From contig JAUCBJ010003734.1 in NCBI GenBank assembly GCA_032718475.1, positions 1-64,000 of the forward strand: DNA of 64,000 nucleotides. The letters are read 5' to 3'. This DNA comes from Nemertoderma westbladi. Its lineage: Eukaryota > Xenacoelomorpha > Nemertodermatida > Nemertodermatidae. Below, in pieces: positions 1 to 10,020 of this stretch; positions within the stretch are counted from its first letter, which is position 1; each line of letters begins with the position of its first letter. The translations under genes were made by a program, and so were the position numbers. The notes beneath the pieces were generated by a model, which worked only from the letters and a program-made list of their open reading frames with translations, had not been told where the DNA came from and did no database searches.

Positions 1-945
1 TAAATATGTAAACAGAGTTATGACTTATACTAGACACAACGGGATGGCTATGGATTCACGTATAAAGCGCATTCTTTAGGAGATGCTTTGTTATCAGTCA
101 CAATCATGCACACTACCATACAATACTGCACACTGATCTGCCGACCTTCACTAATTTTAGTCACATATAAAGAGAACAGTAACCGACTCATGTAGTGCCT
201 ATGAAATAGCATTAGATTCACTCCAAAACCACTTTAATGTAAGTCGCAATTGTTATATGTAACCGGTCTCTCTTACCTTCAGTATATCAAGAAGATTGAG
301 GGTTTTATAATTATTTATCGATATTCCAAATATAATAATATTCCATCAACTGATATAATTAATGAACGACAGTAAATAGCAGTAAAAATGCGGTGTTTAT
401 AGTTGACAAATAAGTAGTGATGTGTGTGTGGTGTGGTATGATAACAGATATACGTTTCGATGATCAAGCCTACTAATGTTGGGCTAAAGCCTGAAAACAC
501 AGAGATTCCCAAGCCGGTCTTCTGGCATCAGGAAAAAAGGTAAACATTGACCCATAATGCATTGCGCGATTTCCCGGAGGTTTCTGTACAAATAACAGGA
601 GAATCGCTCTGATTGGTTGTCCGAACAAAGAAACAAAGGAAAAGCTACACGTGTACAGATCAGCTGTTAGCCGTCGTCATAGTAACTACACTGTGTCAAG
701 AGGATTTTAGCGTATTGCGACATAAAATTGCTAGTTATGTCCGCTAAAGTGCACATACAGAAGAAATGGCTTTTTATGTCCAATAAAACACCGGTACAGT
801 AAGGAAACGGCTTTTTATGCCCGTTAAATCAACTACAGAGTACTTTGCGGGGAAAATAACCAGCCAATTCCGCAAAAGCTTTTACACATTTGCCTTGATT
901 TGTAGTTGTTGTAATTTGCCTATTTAATTTCACTTGAGTTTTTAT
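1..945. other. No gene recognised; short direct repeats near 735-830
   Basis: No convincing coding frame is visible. Between about 735 and 830 a motif around GGCTTTTTATG followed by a CCxxTAAA-type block occurs two to three times at roughly 40-bp spacing, which suggests a decayed tandem repeat. The rest is AT-rich unique-looking sequence. Confidence 0.4.
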
Positions 946-1015
946 TGGCGCAGTGGTCGAGTAGGTGAAGGCGCGGGTTACATTCTAAGTTGATAAGGGG
1001 TTCGAATCTGGGTCG
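946..1015 (+). repeat. tRNA-like sequence, probable SINE head or pseudo-tRNA
   Basis: A Pol III A-box-like TGGTCGAGTAGG (954-965) is followed about 34 bp later by a B-box-like GGTTCGAATCT (999-1009). The A box resembles type II (Ser/Leu) tRNAs. The T-stem does not pair (GGGG before the loop, CTGGG after) and I cannot close an acceptor stem, so it is not a functional tRNA. It is probably the 5' head of a tRNA-derived SINE or a decayed tRNA copy. No tail or target-site duplication was found. Confidence 0.45.
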
Positions 1016-1696
1016 GTAAATTTGTATTTTGGGCTATTATATTTTAGGTTTCATTAAATTAGATAAGCCAATGGGGTGCGTACAACACGCGGAACGATGG
1101 GTTGGGCCAATCGTAGGGCACTTGACAATTTATTGCTCCAATGTGCGCTCATAGAATGTTGTAGAATGTTCTAGTTGATTCCATGCTTAGGATTTGCTAT
1201 ATAAGGGGCCGTTTGCCCTTCGGTTATCACTACTACTACTTCACTCAACTTACTTTATCAACTTAGTTATCCAACACTAACTCTAATTATTATTTGTAAA
1301 GTTTAGTTTAAGTTACGTTAAATATACTGCAAACTCTCAGCCATGTAGTTTTAACGTATCTATCTTGAAACAGCCAAACGCTTCGGGGAATGGCTGCCTA
1401 GACCGTTAGGCTTCAGCAATGCAGAAATCAAAATGCAATCAAAAAAGATGTCCACGACGCATTAAGGAGCTCACATTATCTTCGCCCATCCATTCGAAAG
1501 CATGCCCCACTGCCTGAAAGCGCCCGCGTCAGAGGAAGGTAAGACTTTGTTCGACGCACTTGCCCGGAAGGGCTGGTTGACAATTGCAATGCATGGTGTT
1601 CGCGCTTTTAGACCTTTAGCAGTTTAACCTGCCAATTTTAGTTGTCCTCTTGTTTATAAATCGATTGTTTATTTTGTTTTATAAATCGTTGTTTAA
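1016..1696. other. No gene recognised; promoter-like block inside
   Basis: Apart from the TATA/HSE-like block listed separately, nothing clear is seen. An open stretch at about 1370-1625 could be a degraded coding relic, but it has an internal stop and no recognisable domain. Confidence 0.3.
1154..1206 (+). promoter_or_regulatory. Putative TATA promoter with symmetrical heat-shock-element-like motif
   Basis: Seen: GAA at 1154-1156, GAATGTTC at 1164-1171 and TTC at 1179-1181, that is, two GAA and two TTC triplets spaced symmetrically at 10, 5 and 10 bp. This fits a gapped heat-shock element. A TATA-like CTATATAAGG follows at 1197-1206. Heat-shock factor recognises alternating nGAAn/nTTCn pentamers. 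That this drives a transcript, perhaps of an old LTR, is inference, because no gene is attached downstream. Confidence 0.3.
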
Positions 1697-2101
1697 AATG
1701 TTATATAGTGTCTGGTTGGAGATGTGTGCATTGAACTTGACACAATGAACCCGGCGTAGCATTCTTGTGAATGTGCCATCCAGAGATTTGGTGTCCTCAG
1801 CAGTTAGAGCCCAGCATGGACTCCCATAGAGGAGTACTGGAACTACTGCTGCTCTAAATAACCGGACCTTAAGTTTCCGATTAATTCTCGGTGACTTCCA
1901 AATCCTGGAAAGCCTATTCAAGGCTGCCCATGCCTTTCCCTTACGTATTCGAAGGTCCTCACCTGACTTCCGGATCCATGATCCCAGGTAACAGAAGTCA
2001 TCCACATGCTCAAGCATACCATCTTTTGAGCTTATGCTCATCCGATCCGAGACTTGCTGAGGACTTTCAAAGTTAACTGTCAAAATTTCGGTCTTTCTGG
2101 A

Positions 2102-2142
2102 GTTAGTAAAAAGACCATCACTAGAATGGTCTTTTTACTAAC
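2102..2142. repeat. Perfect 17-bp inverted repeat with 7-nt loop
   Basis: GTTAGTAAAAAGACCAT at 2102-2118 is repeated in inverse at 2126-2142. A 12-bp direct repeat ACCATCACTAGA (2114-2125 and 2147-2158) brackets it. Other family copies lack the extra 33 bp, so this is a local templated insertion rather than part of the LINE. Confidence 0.8.
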
Positions 2143-2173
2143 TATCACCATCACTAGAAGCAGCATGTTCTAA

Positions 2174-3652
2174 AGCTCATCTATCCCATCATAGTCGACA
2201 TGTACCGTACAACAAGAGTCCCACAAGAAATGAAAACAAATAAGTTGGTGCCAGTTCCCAAGAAGGGCAACCTAACACTCTATGGTTCTTTTCGGGGAAT
2301 CTCATTGATCTCGATTGCTGCAAAGCTATACAATAGAATTCTATTAAATCGCATCAGAGATCCCATTGAGAGACTGCTCCGTGGAAATCAGAATGGGTTC
2401 TGTAAAGGTCGTGGGAGCATGGAGCCCATTTTGGCACTTAGAAGGATAATTGAAGAGTTATCAAAAAAGAAAGACAGGCATCTGGCTGTTATCTTTGTTG
2501 ACTTCTTCAAGGCCTTTGATTCAGTCTCTCGCTGACGTATGTTCAGCATACTTTCATTATATGGGATTCCTGATGAAATTATTGCAGCAATCAGATCAGT
2601 ATACGATGGTTCGACAACATTTGTGTCTACTGTTGACGGTGACACAGAACCATTTGAAGTGTTATGGGGCGTCCTCCAGGGAGACACACTAGCTCCATTC
2701 TTGTTCATAATTGTGGTTGACTATGTTTTACGCATGTCCTTAGATCATCATAATGATGATGGGGTGATGATAACTCCACCTACTGGCTCCAGAAGTCGAG
2801 GAAATCCTGCCAAGTACCTAACTGATCTAGACTTTGCTGATGACTTAGGAGTACTCTCAGAATCACTAGAGGGAGCCCAACGGCTCCTCAGCTCATTAGA
2901 GCATGCTGCTTCTAGTGTTGGTCTTTTTATTAACTCCAGAAAGACCAAAATTTTGACAGTTAACTTTGAAAGTCCTCAGCAAGTCTCTGATCGGATGAGC
3001 ATAAGCTCAAAAGATGGTATGCTTGAGCATGTGGACGACTTCTGTTACCTGGGATCATGGATCCGGAAGTCAGGTGAGGACCTTCGAATACGTAAGGGAA
3101 AAGCATGGGCAGCCTTGAATAGGCATTCCAGGATTAGGAAGTCACCGAGAATTAATCGGAAACTTAAGGTCCGATTATTTAGAGCAGCAGTAGTTCAAGT
3201 ACTCCTCTATGGGAGTCCATGCTGGGCTCTAACTGCTGAGAACACCAAATCTCTGGATGGCACATTCACAAGAATGCTACGCCGGGTTCATTGTGTCAAG
3301 TACAATGCACACATCTCCAACCAGACACTATATAACATTGGAGGTGTCTCATTGGTTCCCCCAAGCTTGACACTAGAACAAAATCGTCTCCGCTTTGCAG
3401 GACATTGCTTTCGCCGTGAGGACCAACCAGTGCATAATGTTGTACTTTGGCAGCCTTATGGAGTGAATAAGCATGGTGGACAGCCCATGACTTTCTTGAG
3501 ACGCATCAAGGACACTGGCCTTGAAGATGCGGATGATCTAGCAAATGTCATGGGTGATAGGGAGTTGTGGCGGTGCAATTTTGTCGATAAGCCGGCACAT
3601 CATTCTTAAAAATGCAGCTGCAATGCAGCATGCCGATCCTAGTAGTAGTAGT
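2174..3652 (+). mobile_element. 5'-truncated RTE-like LINE nested in an older copy, 12-bp TSD
   Basis: The element is flanked by the direct repeat AGCATGTTCTAA (2162-2173 and 3653-3664), a target-site duplication made from the older minus-strand LINE around it. It begins inside the RT region, so it is 5'-truncated, and ends in a short (GTA)n tail after the conserved 3' untranslated segment. Short 3' microsatellite tails rather than poly(A) fit the RTE group. The clade name rests on recalled resemblance to invertebrate endonuclease-reverse transcriptases. Confidence 0.88.
2200..3609 (+). pseudogene. RTE-like LINE reverse transcriptase, one in-frame stop
   Basis: The protein would copy its own RNA at a nicked target site. 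The frame holds RT fingers (NYRG-like FRGISLISIAAKLYN), the motif-A block VIFVDFFKAFDSVSR, the VLQGDTLAPFLF block and the catalytic FADD box, then a C-terminal region ending in VDKPAHHS. A TGA at 2533-2535 interrupts it just after motif A; the 53-kb copy has a serine codon there. The reading frame resumes in register at 2536 and runs to 3609. The endonuclease and RT N-terminus are absent through 5' truncation. It is probably dead. Confidence 0.85.
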
Positions 3653-3741
3653 AGCATGTTCTAATGAGCTGAGGAGCCGTTGGGCTCCCTCTAGGGATTC
3701 TGAGAGTACTCCTAAGTCATCAGCAAAGTCTAGATCAGTTA

Positions 3742-5290
3742 GAAACTCCAATGTTGAGGAGAGGGATTTTTTCGTGTAGCCTGAAGAACATGCCTTAGTA
3801 TAGTCTCTGCAAAGTAGAAAATTTCCCTTCCCCTTTCGCGCATGCAGCACAGCCAAAAGACGTGGTTTTTAATGAGATAAATAATACAAGGTCTTATGTA
3901 ACACAATTAGGAATAACATGAACACTCATTCCCAACCACTAAAATCACCCAGCATGCATCCATGGCATACCATATTCGATGCACCGCCTCCCTATTTTGT
4001 ATGACTTATAATAAATAGTAGGCCTGCCTTGAGTAGGCTTACTTATTTATTTACTAATTACTCAAAAGCATAAAGCCATAGACTTGGATTCACTGAATCA
4101 TATTATAAATAAGCTGTTACACAGTAGCAGATGGGGTTTAAATGCCGCTGGGTCTTTTTAAAGAGATTGGGAACAGTGATAGCCCGTAGCCAGGCTGAGA
4201 TTATTACTGTATGTGGGAATGTCTGTCAATATATATTTATATAGCACGCGAAGGAAACCACAAAATCATGCTAAGATTATTGCTATGGGGGTTTTCCTAG
4301 TCCCTGATTTCTTGCCTGAGGTCAAAGTTCACTTTTAATAAATTCTATTATGTCTGTCTGTTAGTCTTTCTGACTATCCGACAATCTGTCCGTTAAATAT
4401 AAGAAAAGGGCACACCATCTAGGTAAACGATTAGTTATAGGGGTTTCCTGGTCGTAGAATCCATTTCGAGTGTCAGTTTTAACATTTGATGACTTCCAAA
4501 TTGTCTGTTTGGCTGTTGGTTATATTTTGACGGACAGACTGACAAGCATACAGACAGAAGAGGCGAAGCCAAATTTGAATAATGACATCAGAAATGAAGT
4601 ACGGACCAAGAAAATCCATAAAGGAAATTTTTTAGACAGATGGTATGTTTTCTATTGTTTTGGAGATATACTGACGGACAGACCGACAGTAAAACGGACA
4701 GACAGCCATACCCCGAGAAGTAGGACAGATTTGGCTAAACGGTTTTAATATTTGGTATCTTGATGAAAATCAGCTCTAGATGAAATTAAAAAAAAAAATT
4801 TAAATAAAATTTGAAAGCCCGAACACCCCCCCCCCCCCCCCCCCAAGCTACAAGAGTACAAAGGATAAAAAATATAATGCACAATATACAAGAATACGTA
4901 CAAATTATTAGTTTCCCATCAAACAGTAGTGTGGACTTTTAATTACCCCGGATGAATGTCTGTGTTATTTTAAATGGGCATCCAAGTAGAGTAGTTTGAG
5001 TGAGAGTCCATTGCCTTTGGATCGAGGAGAACCTGCGCTGGATACTATCCAAGAAGGAACCAGTCCTTTATATACTAAGTGATTGAGGAAGCACGGCATC
5101 TGGATTCTGGTGCATAGTTAATCCCCCAGTTGGTTGGAGTTCCATCGACCAGCCAAATCAATGAATGACCACGTACTTATTGTAATAACCACATTTGAAC
5201 CGCAATTGGTCAAACCGCGGGGTGGATTGCGTACTACATTAGAACTTTATACATAAATTGGTATTGATCTACCCCCACTGTATCATACCG
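3742..5290. other. No gene recognised; GACA/CTGT-rich stretches and a poly-C run
   Basis: CTGT-rich sequence near 4351-4393 and GACA/GACGGACAGAC-rich sequence near 4524-4560 and 4671-4712 are in inverse orientation to each other and could be decayed inverted-repeat arms. A short A run near 4790 and a C homopolymer of about 20 bases near 4826-4845 follow. The 92-codon open frame at 4470-4748 shows only GACA-repeat-derived residues and I do not regard it as a gene. Confidence 0.45.
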
Positions 5291-5309
5291 ACGCAACTCA
5301 AACCTGCAA

Positions 5310-7530
5310 GTGTTAATAGGGAAGGTGAATGCGGGGCGACCTGATGGAATGGCGAGCGGGCGGGCTAACGGTATGATGCCGGATGAGGAGGGACAACCAG
5401 GAGGTCCAAGACGAGGACATAATGGAGAGTTAGCGGTTAACCAGGGGCTACAATGCCGCCCACAGACCCCTTGGCGAAGGGAAGAGAAACCGCAAGGTAG
5501 ACCAAACCAAGCTGATACAAAAAAATCAGTGAGTCTAACAAACATTTTCAGTATTTAGCCCGATTTGGGCAGGGAGAACTGGTGACTAAGAGGGCCAGGG
5601 AAGTCACCACCGAACTCTTTGAATTAAAGCGATATGGAATAATAAACGTAGATAAAGTGTCCACATCTGGTTGATACACGGGGGATAAAGTTACTGGGAT
5701 GGGCGGGTTCGAACAACACTGACTCCGAGGTAAATCCAAAGGATTCAATGTTGTCCGTCTGTAGGGCCAAAACGGCCAGCAAAAATAGTAAAAGCAGTAG
5801 GTCAAAAGGGCAGTAGGTAAAAGAAGTCCGTCTTTACCGTCAAATCTGCCACATCCTCCGCAAAAGCAAGTCAGGCGTTGGGAATAGATGTGGCTTGTCA
5901 ATTAGACCTGGTTGCATTGGATCAAACGGAGGTGGAAAGGCGTTTGGGTGAGGAGGCTGCTTTGATAGAAAGGGCGAGAGGTAGTTGGTGAGAAAATTCA
6001 AAGGGAGGGCAGAGAAAGTGTCGAGAGAGTGTAGAGAGCAGGCTGTATGAGAAGCAGAGAGGATCGAGAGAGGGGCGAGTGAGTATAGAGAAATGGTTGA
6101 GAGGGAAAACATACTAGCAAACCAGAGCGTCGAGAAAGAGAAAGGGAAGAAGTTGGGAATCGAGTGTGGGATGATATGCACATCCGGCTCCGGGAATTAA
6201 TGCAGTATCAGGCTAGACGAAAACGCTGTATGGAATTGGTGAAAATGGGCTTATCTGAAAGCGAAGTTGGTTCAGGTAGTGTATATGAAGAACCAGGTGT
6301 GATGGAAAGTTTTGTTAATTCCCCACTAAGTGTGGGGGGGGGGGGGGGTGGGTCCGAGAGTAACTCCTCGAGAAAATAGCCAAGGGTGAGGATGGATGAC
6401 GTTGTGGTCTCAGGCGGGAATTGACCCGCAGGGGGATATGAGGAGACAGGAGTGATTCTGGGTCTGGATCCACCCCCAGTTGATGGAAGATGGAAGAGGA
6501 TGAGTATGAGTTCGGTAGAGAGGATAGGATGGGTGGACACGGACTGGGTGGATGGAAGAGTAGTGATAGCCAGCAGGGTGTGAGGTTTCTGGGATGCCCC
6601 TGGCAAGCGGGCTTGGGAAAACGGGATACCAGTCATAGACTTCCCGGCAGTGGCAATCAGGCTGGGAGAACAACCAGGGATGGCGCCGCGTGTGGTATTC
6701 TGAGAAACAATACCCAGGGAGGAGGCCAAAATCGATTTGGACCGTGATTAGAACGTGGATATGTTCACCTATCAAAGACTCCACAGGCCCAAGCGAACGA
6801 GTACCCAGACGGACGAGTTTGGGAGGCAGATCAGGATAAATGGCTGCAACTACTGTGGCCAACATACCCACCAAAGAAAGTGCTTAAACCAATTTGATAG
6901 AGGAGCGAGGTGTATGTATTGCCACGAGGCGACCCACACCATTGGCGCATGCCTGGAATTATATCATAGGTGCAATAAGTGTAAGTTCCACGGGCATTAT
7001 GAGGGCCGTTGTGACAGAATGAGCAACGACGATAAATTTCGTTGATTTGAAGATTGGGTGAATGTGGGCATGATAACGGTACAAAGGATGAAGGCCCAGG
7101 AGGTTTGGTGGGGGTTCTTCAACCTCAATCAACATATACACCACCAGTTGATCCATCGAAAGTTACCTTTCACCTACCGGGAAATGCTAATAGCAGGATC
7201 GTGAGGAGGGGTTACTAATACCCAGCCGTATCTGGATAGGTGGACTGAGGAAGGGAAGGCAGAGTTCATGGGATTCCTGAATGAGCATGTTCCCCAAAGA
7301 ATGGAGAATATCATCTGGGACACCACAAGGAGTAAGCGACACGGCCGCCGGCTAAGCGATACTGAGAGGCCATAATGGCCCACCCAGGGAACCAACCACA
7401 GGGATAGGGAGAGCCGTGGTGGCACACGCAGCAGCGCTAGAGAATCAGCGCAAGGATAGAAAGCACCCAAGACAGGACAACGACAGAGGAAAGGAGTTAC
7501 AATGGTTCCCAGAATGGATGGGAGGTAGAA
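5310..7530 (+). pseudogene. Relic gag gene with three CCHC zinc knuckles
   Basis: The region is broken by stops and frameshifts, but two parts are informative. At about 5550-5640 the sequence aligns by eye with 44825-44905 of the gag-only LTR element (shared GQGEL then ELFEL). At 6755-7045 a 96-codon frame has CNYCGQHTHQRKC, CMYCHEATHTIGAC and CNKCKFHGHYEGRC; the last two match CX2CX4HX4C exactly. Such knuckles bind genomic RNA in Gag proteins. A G homopolymer near 6329-6348 lies in the middle. A further open stretch to about 7530 in varying frames may be the C-terminus. No LTRs or RT are visible. Confidence 0.6.
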
Positions 7531-7572
7531 CATTCCTACCTTAAATTCAAATTAATCAATTATATAGATCCT

Positions 7573-8620
7573 GTGGTTGAAGCCACACAAACACACACAG
7601 TGTCGCTTTCAGGAACGAGCCATGTTGGCCGAGCAATCCGAGGCGAGGAGGATTTCATTCTTAGAGACCACACTAACTGCCTCCAGGAAGCGCGGAAGGT
7701 TAGGTTCGAGCAGCAGCGGCTCCGAGATTCGGCCCAGTTCGAAGAGGCACTCACTGCGATGCCGATAAAACGACAAGAGACAATCCGCAGAGCCGCCGAG
7801 TTCAAGTGTGGAGGCTGGGTGTCGGCTCTCCCACTATCGGAAAATCAGCTCGACCTCTCTCCTCACGAGTTCCATGATGCTCTCTCTCCATCCAGTATGG
7901 CCACCCACTGGTCACTGTGCCCAGTAGGTGCGATGGGTGTGGGGCCGCCTTTGACCTTAACCATGGTCTCAACAATAAAAAAGGCGGCCTCGTTATCCAA
8001 AGACACTATGAGCTGAGATACGTCGTTGGGGACCTCGGTGCGTTGGCATTCGGGCCGCGAAATGTGATCAACAAGCCCATAGTAAGGAAGCAGCAGGGGG
8101 TCGATGGGGATGCTGGACTCCGCTGCAACTTGGGGGTTCGCGGGGCCTTCAACAAGCAGAACCAGGCGTTGTTTGATATGAAGGTAATAAACCTTGACAC
8201 CGGGTCCTACGCCAACCGCCCCCTGAAATCCATCCTTGAGTCAGCGGAGGACGACAAGAAATGCCTGTATGCCGAGGCCGTTACAGCACGATGGGTGGAC
8301 TTCTCCCCATTCATTCATCGCGTCATGTGATGGAGTGCTTGCCCCACAGGCCAACAACCTACTTCGAGTGATCGCCGCGAAACGCAGTCATTCGTGGGGA
8401 CGTGGTTATGGATTGGGTGAGGACTAGAGTGCAGTTTGCACTCTAGCATGGTGCTTCCCATTGCGTTCGTGGATCGAGGGCCAAATGGAGGAGCGGCATC
8501 GGTCTGGAGGTTGGTGCTGGGCTACCATAGCAGGCAGGCATTTGGTAGTATAAAGTCCAGGCCCACGGAAACTACACAGACAGTTGTTTTGATGTTTTGG
8601 CTGGTAGCCTAGCAACCTTA
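7573..8620 (+). pseudogene. Relic C-terminal domain of an RT-bearing retroelement
   Basis: Pieces in shifting frames spell a conserved order that I recall from the C-terminus of RT proteins in cnidarian, mollusc and fish genomes: a GGWVSALPL block (about 7812), CDGCGAAFDLNHGL with Cys/His residues (about 7930), GGLVIQRHYELR, GLRCNLGVRG, ALFDMKV, and finally MDWVRTRVQFAL and RGSRAKWRSGIG (8410-8505). The GLRxxL...ALFD spacing is suggestive of a nuclease-type active site. That function, and which retroelement clade it belongs to, are inference. The RT itself is absent. Stops and frameshifts mark it as dead. Confidence 0.5.
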
Positions 8621-9478
8621 TCAGCTGATAGGACAGTGCGGTGGGGTGGTGGGAAGTAATAATTGTAATATGTATTGTAAAATGTTAGATTTGAATGTTA
8701 TATGGTGCTTATTAATAAAGCCCTAAAAAAATTACATAGTGCATCAACTAAGTGCAATTAATTATTGCAATAAATCGTTATGTAGTTAATGTAATCAAAA
8801 TTAAGTAGCATTAAAAAAGTCAGACATAACCTTTCTCACTTAGCTACGGGGACAGGGGACTCACTGACTGAAACAGGAGGACGAGACAATAGACAGATCC
8901 CATTTCACAATTGCAAAGGCCTCACGAGTTAGATTGTGGGAATCCAACGGTAGTGAGGCCGTACAAGGAGTTGAGTAGTGAGAGGTGTGACATCTAGGAG
9001 AGTATGAGAGGTTAAGTGGTGAGGGGTGCAACATCTGGGAAATGTGGGGAGCGAGTTGGGGATGAGTGTGAGTCCTTTGGCACTAATGAGAGGTGTGATA
9101 AGTAATGAATTTGGGGCCCAGTGGATCGGATTCAACGGTACCCAATTTAAAATTGTGTGAGGATGGGGCGATTATCAAAATAGAGACGCCACATGCCTTG
9201 GTGCGCCTTCGTTCGCAAGATTGTCAAGGATGTGTAGCGAGATCAGACCCATTGGGCCAGATTGGGGATTGGTCCCAGAGAAGATAGTTCCACTCTCCAC
9301 ATCCGATGTAAGATTGGATTCCCCAGAATGGAGTGCACTTTACGGTAGATGCTAGGGTTGCATACATGTATACTCTTTACTTTGTGGCTCGCCCCACATA
9401 CTCCAGCACAATATGGTCACATATGAAATACAGTTGTGTTTATTGTTTTGGTTATGTTATGTTTTGGTTTGAGTTTTG
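8621..9478. other. No gene recognised; AATAAA near 8713 may end the preceding relic
   Basis: An AATAAA at about 8713 followed by an A-rich stretch could be the 3' end of the relic element upstream. From 8900 to 9100 there is a G/A-rich stretch with loosely repeated GAGAGGTGTGA-type words. No coding frame is supported. Confidence 0.35.
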
Positions 9479-9731
9479 TTTATTGTAAACGCGGGGTAGC
9501 TCAGTTGGTTGAGCTCCGGGCCTGCAATCTATTGGTTGTAGGTTCAGCCCCGCCAGGATCCACGCAGCCTTTCATCCACTGGTGTCGATAAAATGAGTAC
9601 CAGTTAAATAACTGGGAGCAAATCTTGGGATAGGAGTAGCGCCACACCTACCCAGCTATCGGATGGGGAGCCTTTGGGTCGCCTCCGCCCTCGGCCGACT
9701 AATTGCTTGCTTGCTTTGTATTTATTGTAAA
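9479..9731 (+). mobile_element. tRNA-derived SINE with 11-bp TSD
   Basis: The A box TAGCTCAGTTGG (9497-9508) is a perfect consensus match and a B-box-like GGTTCAGCCCC lies at 9541-9551. The body holds GTGTCGATAAAATGAGTACC, a core I recall from cephalopod and other invertebrate SINEs (Ceph/Meta-SINE type). The 3' end is a TTGC microsatellite tail. The duplication TTTATTGTAAA at 9479-9489 and 9721-9731 shows insertion by LINE machinery, so the SINE proper is 9490-9720. The family name rests on recall and was not checked. Confidence 0.85.
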
Positions 9732-10020
9732 ATATCGCCCAAAGCATACTTTCTCCTTGGTTTAAATAAAATCAAGGTAAGGTTTTAACCTCACTAAACA
9801 CTAACACATATACCATTAGATTAACCCTATTTGCATTTGAATTGTAGAATAAGCACCCTGCTTATAAGCAGTTAATAAGGACTCCTAGAATACGGAATCC
9901 TTAGTCTCACTATAAGGAACAAGGAGTCCCGACTCAAACGAATTACAGCGGTCAAGAATCCAGTTAAGGCTGCATCTAGATCCCTAAATAGGCAATAATC
10001 TGATCATCTCCTATTACTAC
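9732..10020. other. No feature recognised
   Basis: AT-rich unique-looking sequence lies between the SINE and the 3' tail of the minus-strand LINE. No coding frame, repeat or RNA gene is seen. Confidence 0.4.

Larger units (their letters stand above)
1697..3741 (-). mobile_element. RTE-like LINE fragment, minus strand, split by a younger copy
   Basis: Positions 1697-2173 and 3653-3741 read as reverse-strand RT sequence of the same RTE-like family found at 2174-3652, 10021-12846 and 52857-54699. The left piece covers the C-terminal half of the RT region. The right piece continues straight on into the TDLDFADDLGVL motif block. The two halves join when the plus-strand element at 2174-3652 is removed. 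Both outer ends are truncated with no 3' tail, so this is an old fragment. A templated foldback microinsertion lies at 2126-2158. Confidence 0.85.

Noticed and set aside
1697-3652. Twin-priming 5' inversion of one LINE
   Set aside because: The inverted piece overlaps the plus-strand copy in element coordinates and resumes on the other side of it, and a TSD is present; nested insertion explains everything.
4470-4748. 92-codon ORF as a gene
   Set aside because: Its content comes from GACA/GACGGACAGAC repeats; no domain, no promoter, single small frame.
9490-9560. Functional tRNA gene
   Set aside because: The head has good A and B boxes, but it is followed by a SINE body and tail and is flanked by a TSD; the B box and stems deviate from a tRNA.
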